Origin: Pleomorphomonas sp. NRK KF1
GTDB lineage: Bacteria; Pseudomonadota; Alphaproteobacteria; Rhizobiales; Pleomorphomonadaceae
NCBI RefSeq assembly: GCF_023721755.1
Contig: NZ_JAMDLH010000001.1
Span: 806,001-870,000, forward strand
DNA length: 64,000 bases
Direction: 5' to 3'
This document shows, piece by piece, positions 63,553-64,000 of the stretch. Made by a program: the position numbers and the translations under genes. Each line of letters begins with the position of its first letter. The first letter of the stretch is position 1. Under the pieces are notes generated by a model. The model worked only from the letters and a program-made list of their open reading frames with translations. It did not search any database and was not told the origin of the DNA.

Positions 63553-64000
63553 CTACCCCGTCGCCTGCGCCTCAGCCTGCGCGAGAAGCGCCAGGACGTG
63601 CGCGTGCGAGGCGTCGAAAGCCGCCTGCTCTTCTTCGGTGAAGCGGCAGGTGACGATCGCCTCGCGGCCGGCGCGGCCGATCACGCAAGGCACGCTCATC
63701 ACCACGTCGGAAACGCCATACTCACCCTGCAGAAGCGTGCCGACCGGCAGCACGGACCGCTCGTTGCCGGCAATCGCCCGGATGATGCGGAACACCGACG
63801 CGGCGATGCCGTGGTTGGTGTTGCCCTTGCCCGCGAAGATATCGAGGCCGATCTGCAGCACGCGCCGCCTCACCTCGGCACGGTCGATCAACGGCAGTCC
63901 GTTCAGCTCGCAGTAGCTATCCACATCCAGTCCACAGACATTGCACAGGCTCCAGGGAATGAAGCCGGTCTCGCTGTGGTCGCCGAGCACCCAACCGAAG
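63553..64000 (-). CDS. Lactate/malate dehydrogenase family, C-terminal part (cut by window edge)
   Basis: The last 148 codons of an NAD-dependent LDH/MDH-type enzyme; the N-terminal dinucleotide domain lies beyond base 64000. The catalytic His is in WVLGDHSETGFIPWS, and NTNHGIAASVFRIIRAI, VLPVGTLLQGEYGVSDVVMS and CVIGRAG are the usual late motifs. The first in-frame codons run to the window edge, so there is no start here. L-lactate dehydrogenase is more likely than malate dehydrogenase from the GDHSE motif, but the specificity loop is outside the window. Confidence 0.85.
   Translation of the reverse strand, partial: FGWVLGDHSETGFIPWSLCNVCGLDVDSYCELNGLPLIDRAEVRRRVLQIGLDIFAGKGNTNHGIAASVFRIIRAIAGNERSVLPVGTLLQGEYGVSDVVMSVPCVIGRAGREAIVTCRFTEEEQAAFDASHAHVLALLAQAEAQATG

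Overview
The window looks like chromosomal DNA of a GC-rich alphaproteobacterium, most likely of the order Hyphomicrobiales (Rhizobiales). The grounds are gene order (gyrA-coaD; tig-clpP-clpX-lon-hupB; an AlaC-type aminotransferase-hom-glpX; TPR protein-BamB-Der), a DUF1127 gene next to CCUCCUCCC hairpins, PcaQ-type LysR and NnrU relatives, and intergenic palindromes ending in CTAG that are familiar from this order. This is inference from content; no species can be named. I see no prophage, transposase, CRISPR array or plasmid function.

Layout. 1-8.1 kb, mostly minus strand: coaD (cut by the window edge), gyrA, der, a BamB-like lipoprotein, a membrane-anchored TPR protein and an NnrU-like membrane protein, with one small exported protein on the plus strand. 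8.2-14.8 kb, plus strand: an L,D-transpeptidase, a DUF1127 microprotein followed by nine tandem hairpins with CCUCCUCCC loops, trmFO, a CHASE-GGDEF-EAL protein and a DUF2087 protein. 14.8-26.6 kb: nucleoside hydrolase, SLAC1/TDT transporter, beta-CASP nuclease, ModE, an MFS exporter, an RsmB-type methyltransferase, guaB, two divergent HAD phosphatases and mazG.

26.6-30.2 kb holds three separate minus-strand genes for about 50-residue paralogues (DUF3563-like), two of them too short for ordinary ORF calling, then a PhnP-like hydrolase and tatD, then a terminator and a 46-bp hairpin repeat in two copies just before recG. 30.2-43.1 kb: recG, a PcaQ-like LysR, a DsbA-family protein, glpX, hom, alaC-like, ccdA, and a pair made of an orphan TRAP binding protein and a membrane GGDEF-EAL protein. 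43.1-50.8 kb is the protein-quality-control block tig-clpP-clpX-lon-hupB, with tRNA-Val and tRNA-Leu at its ends and a heat-shock-type promoter before lon. 50.8-64 kb: DUF4405 and TfoX-like proteins, a class-A-beta-lactamase-like hydrolase, tgt-tenA, a DUF2892-MFP-RND efflux operon behind an AT-rich palindrome, a ROK kinase-cutC-DMT operon, an SDR and a truncated lactate/malate dehydrogenase.

Most genes are ordinary housekeeping. The stretches that reward a second look are the DUF1127 gene with its nine-hairpin sRNA array (9.54-10.06 kb), the microprotein trio (26.6-27.9 kb), the binding protein/c-di-GMP enzyme pair (39.5-43.1 kb), and several palindromic elements, two of which supply the stop codon of the neighbouring gene.
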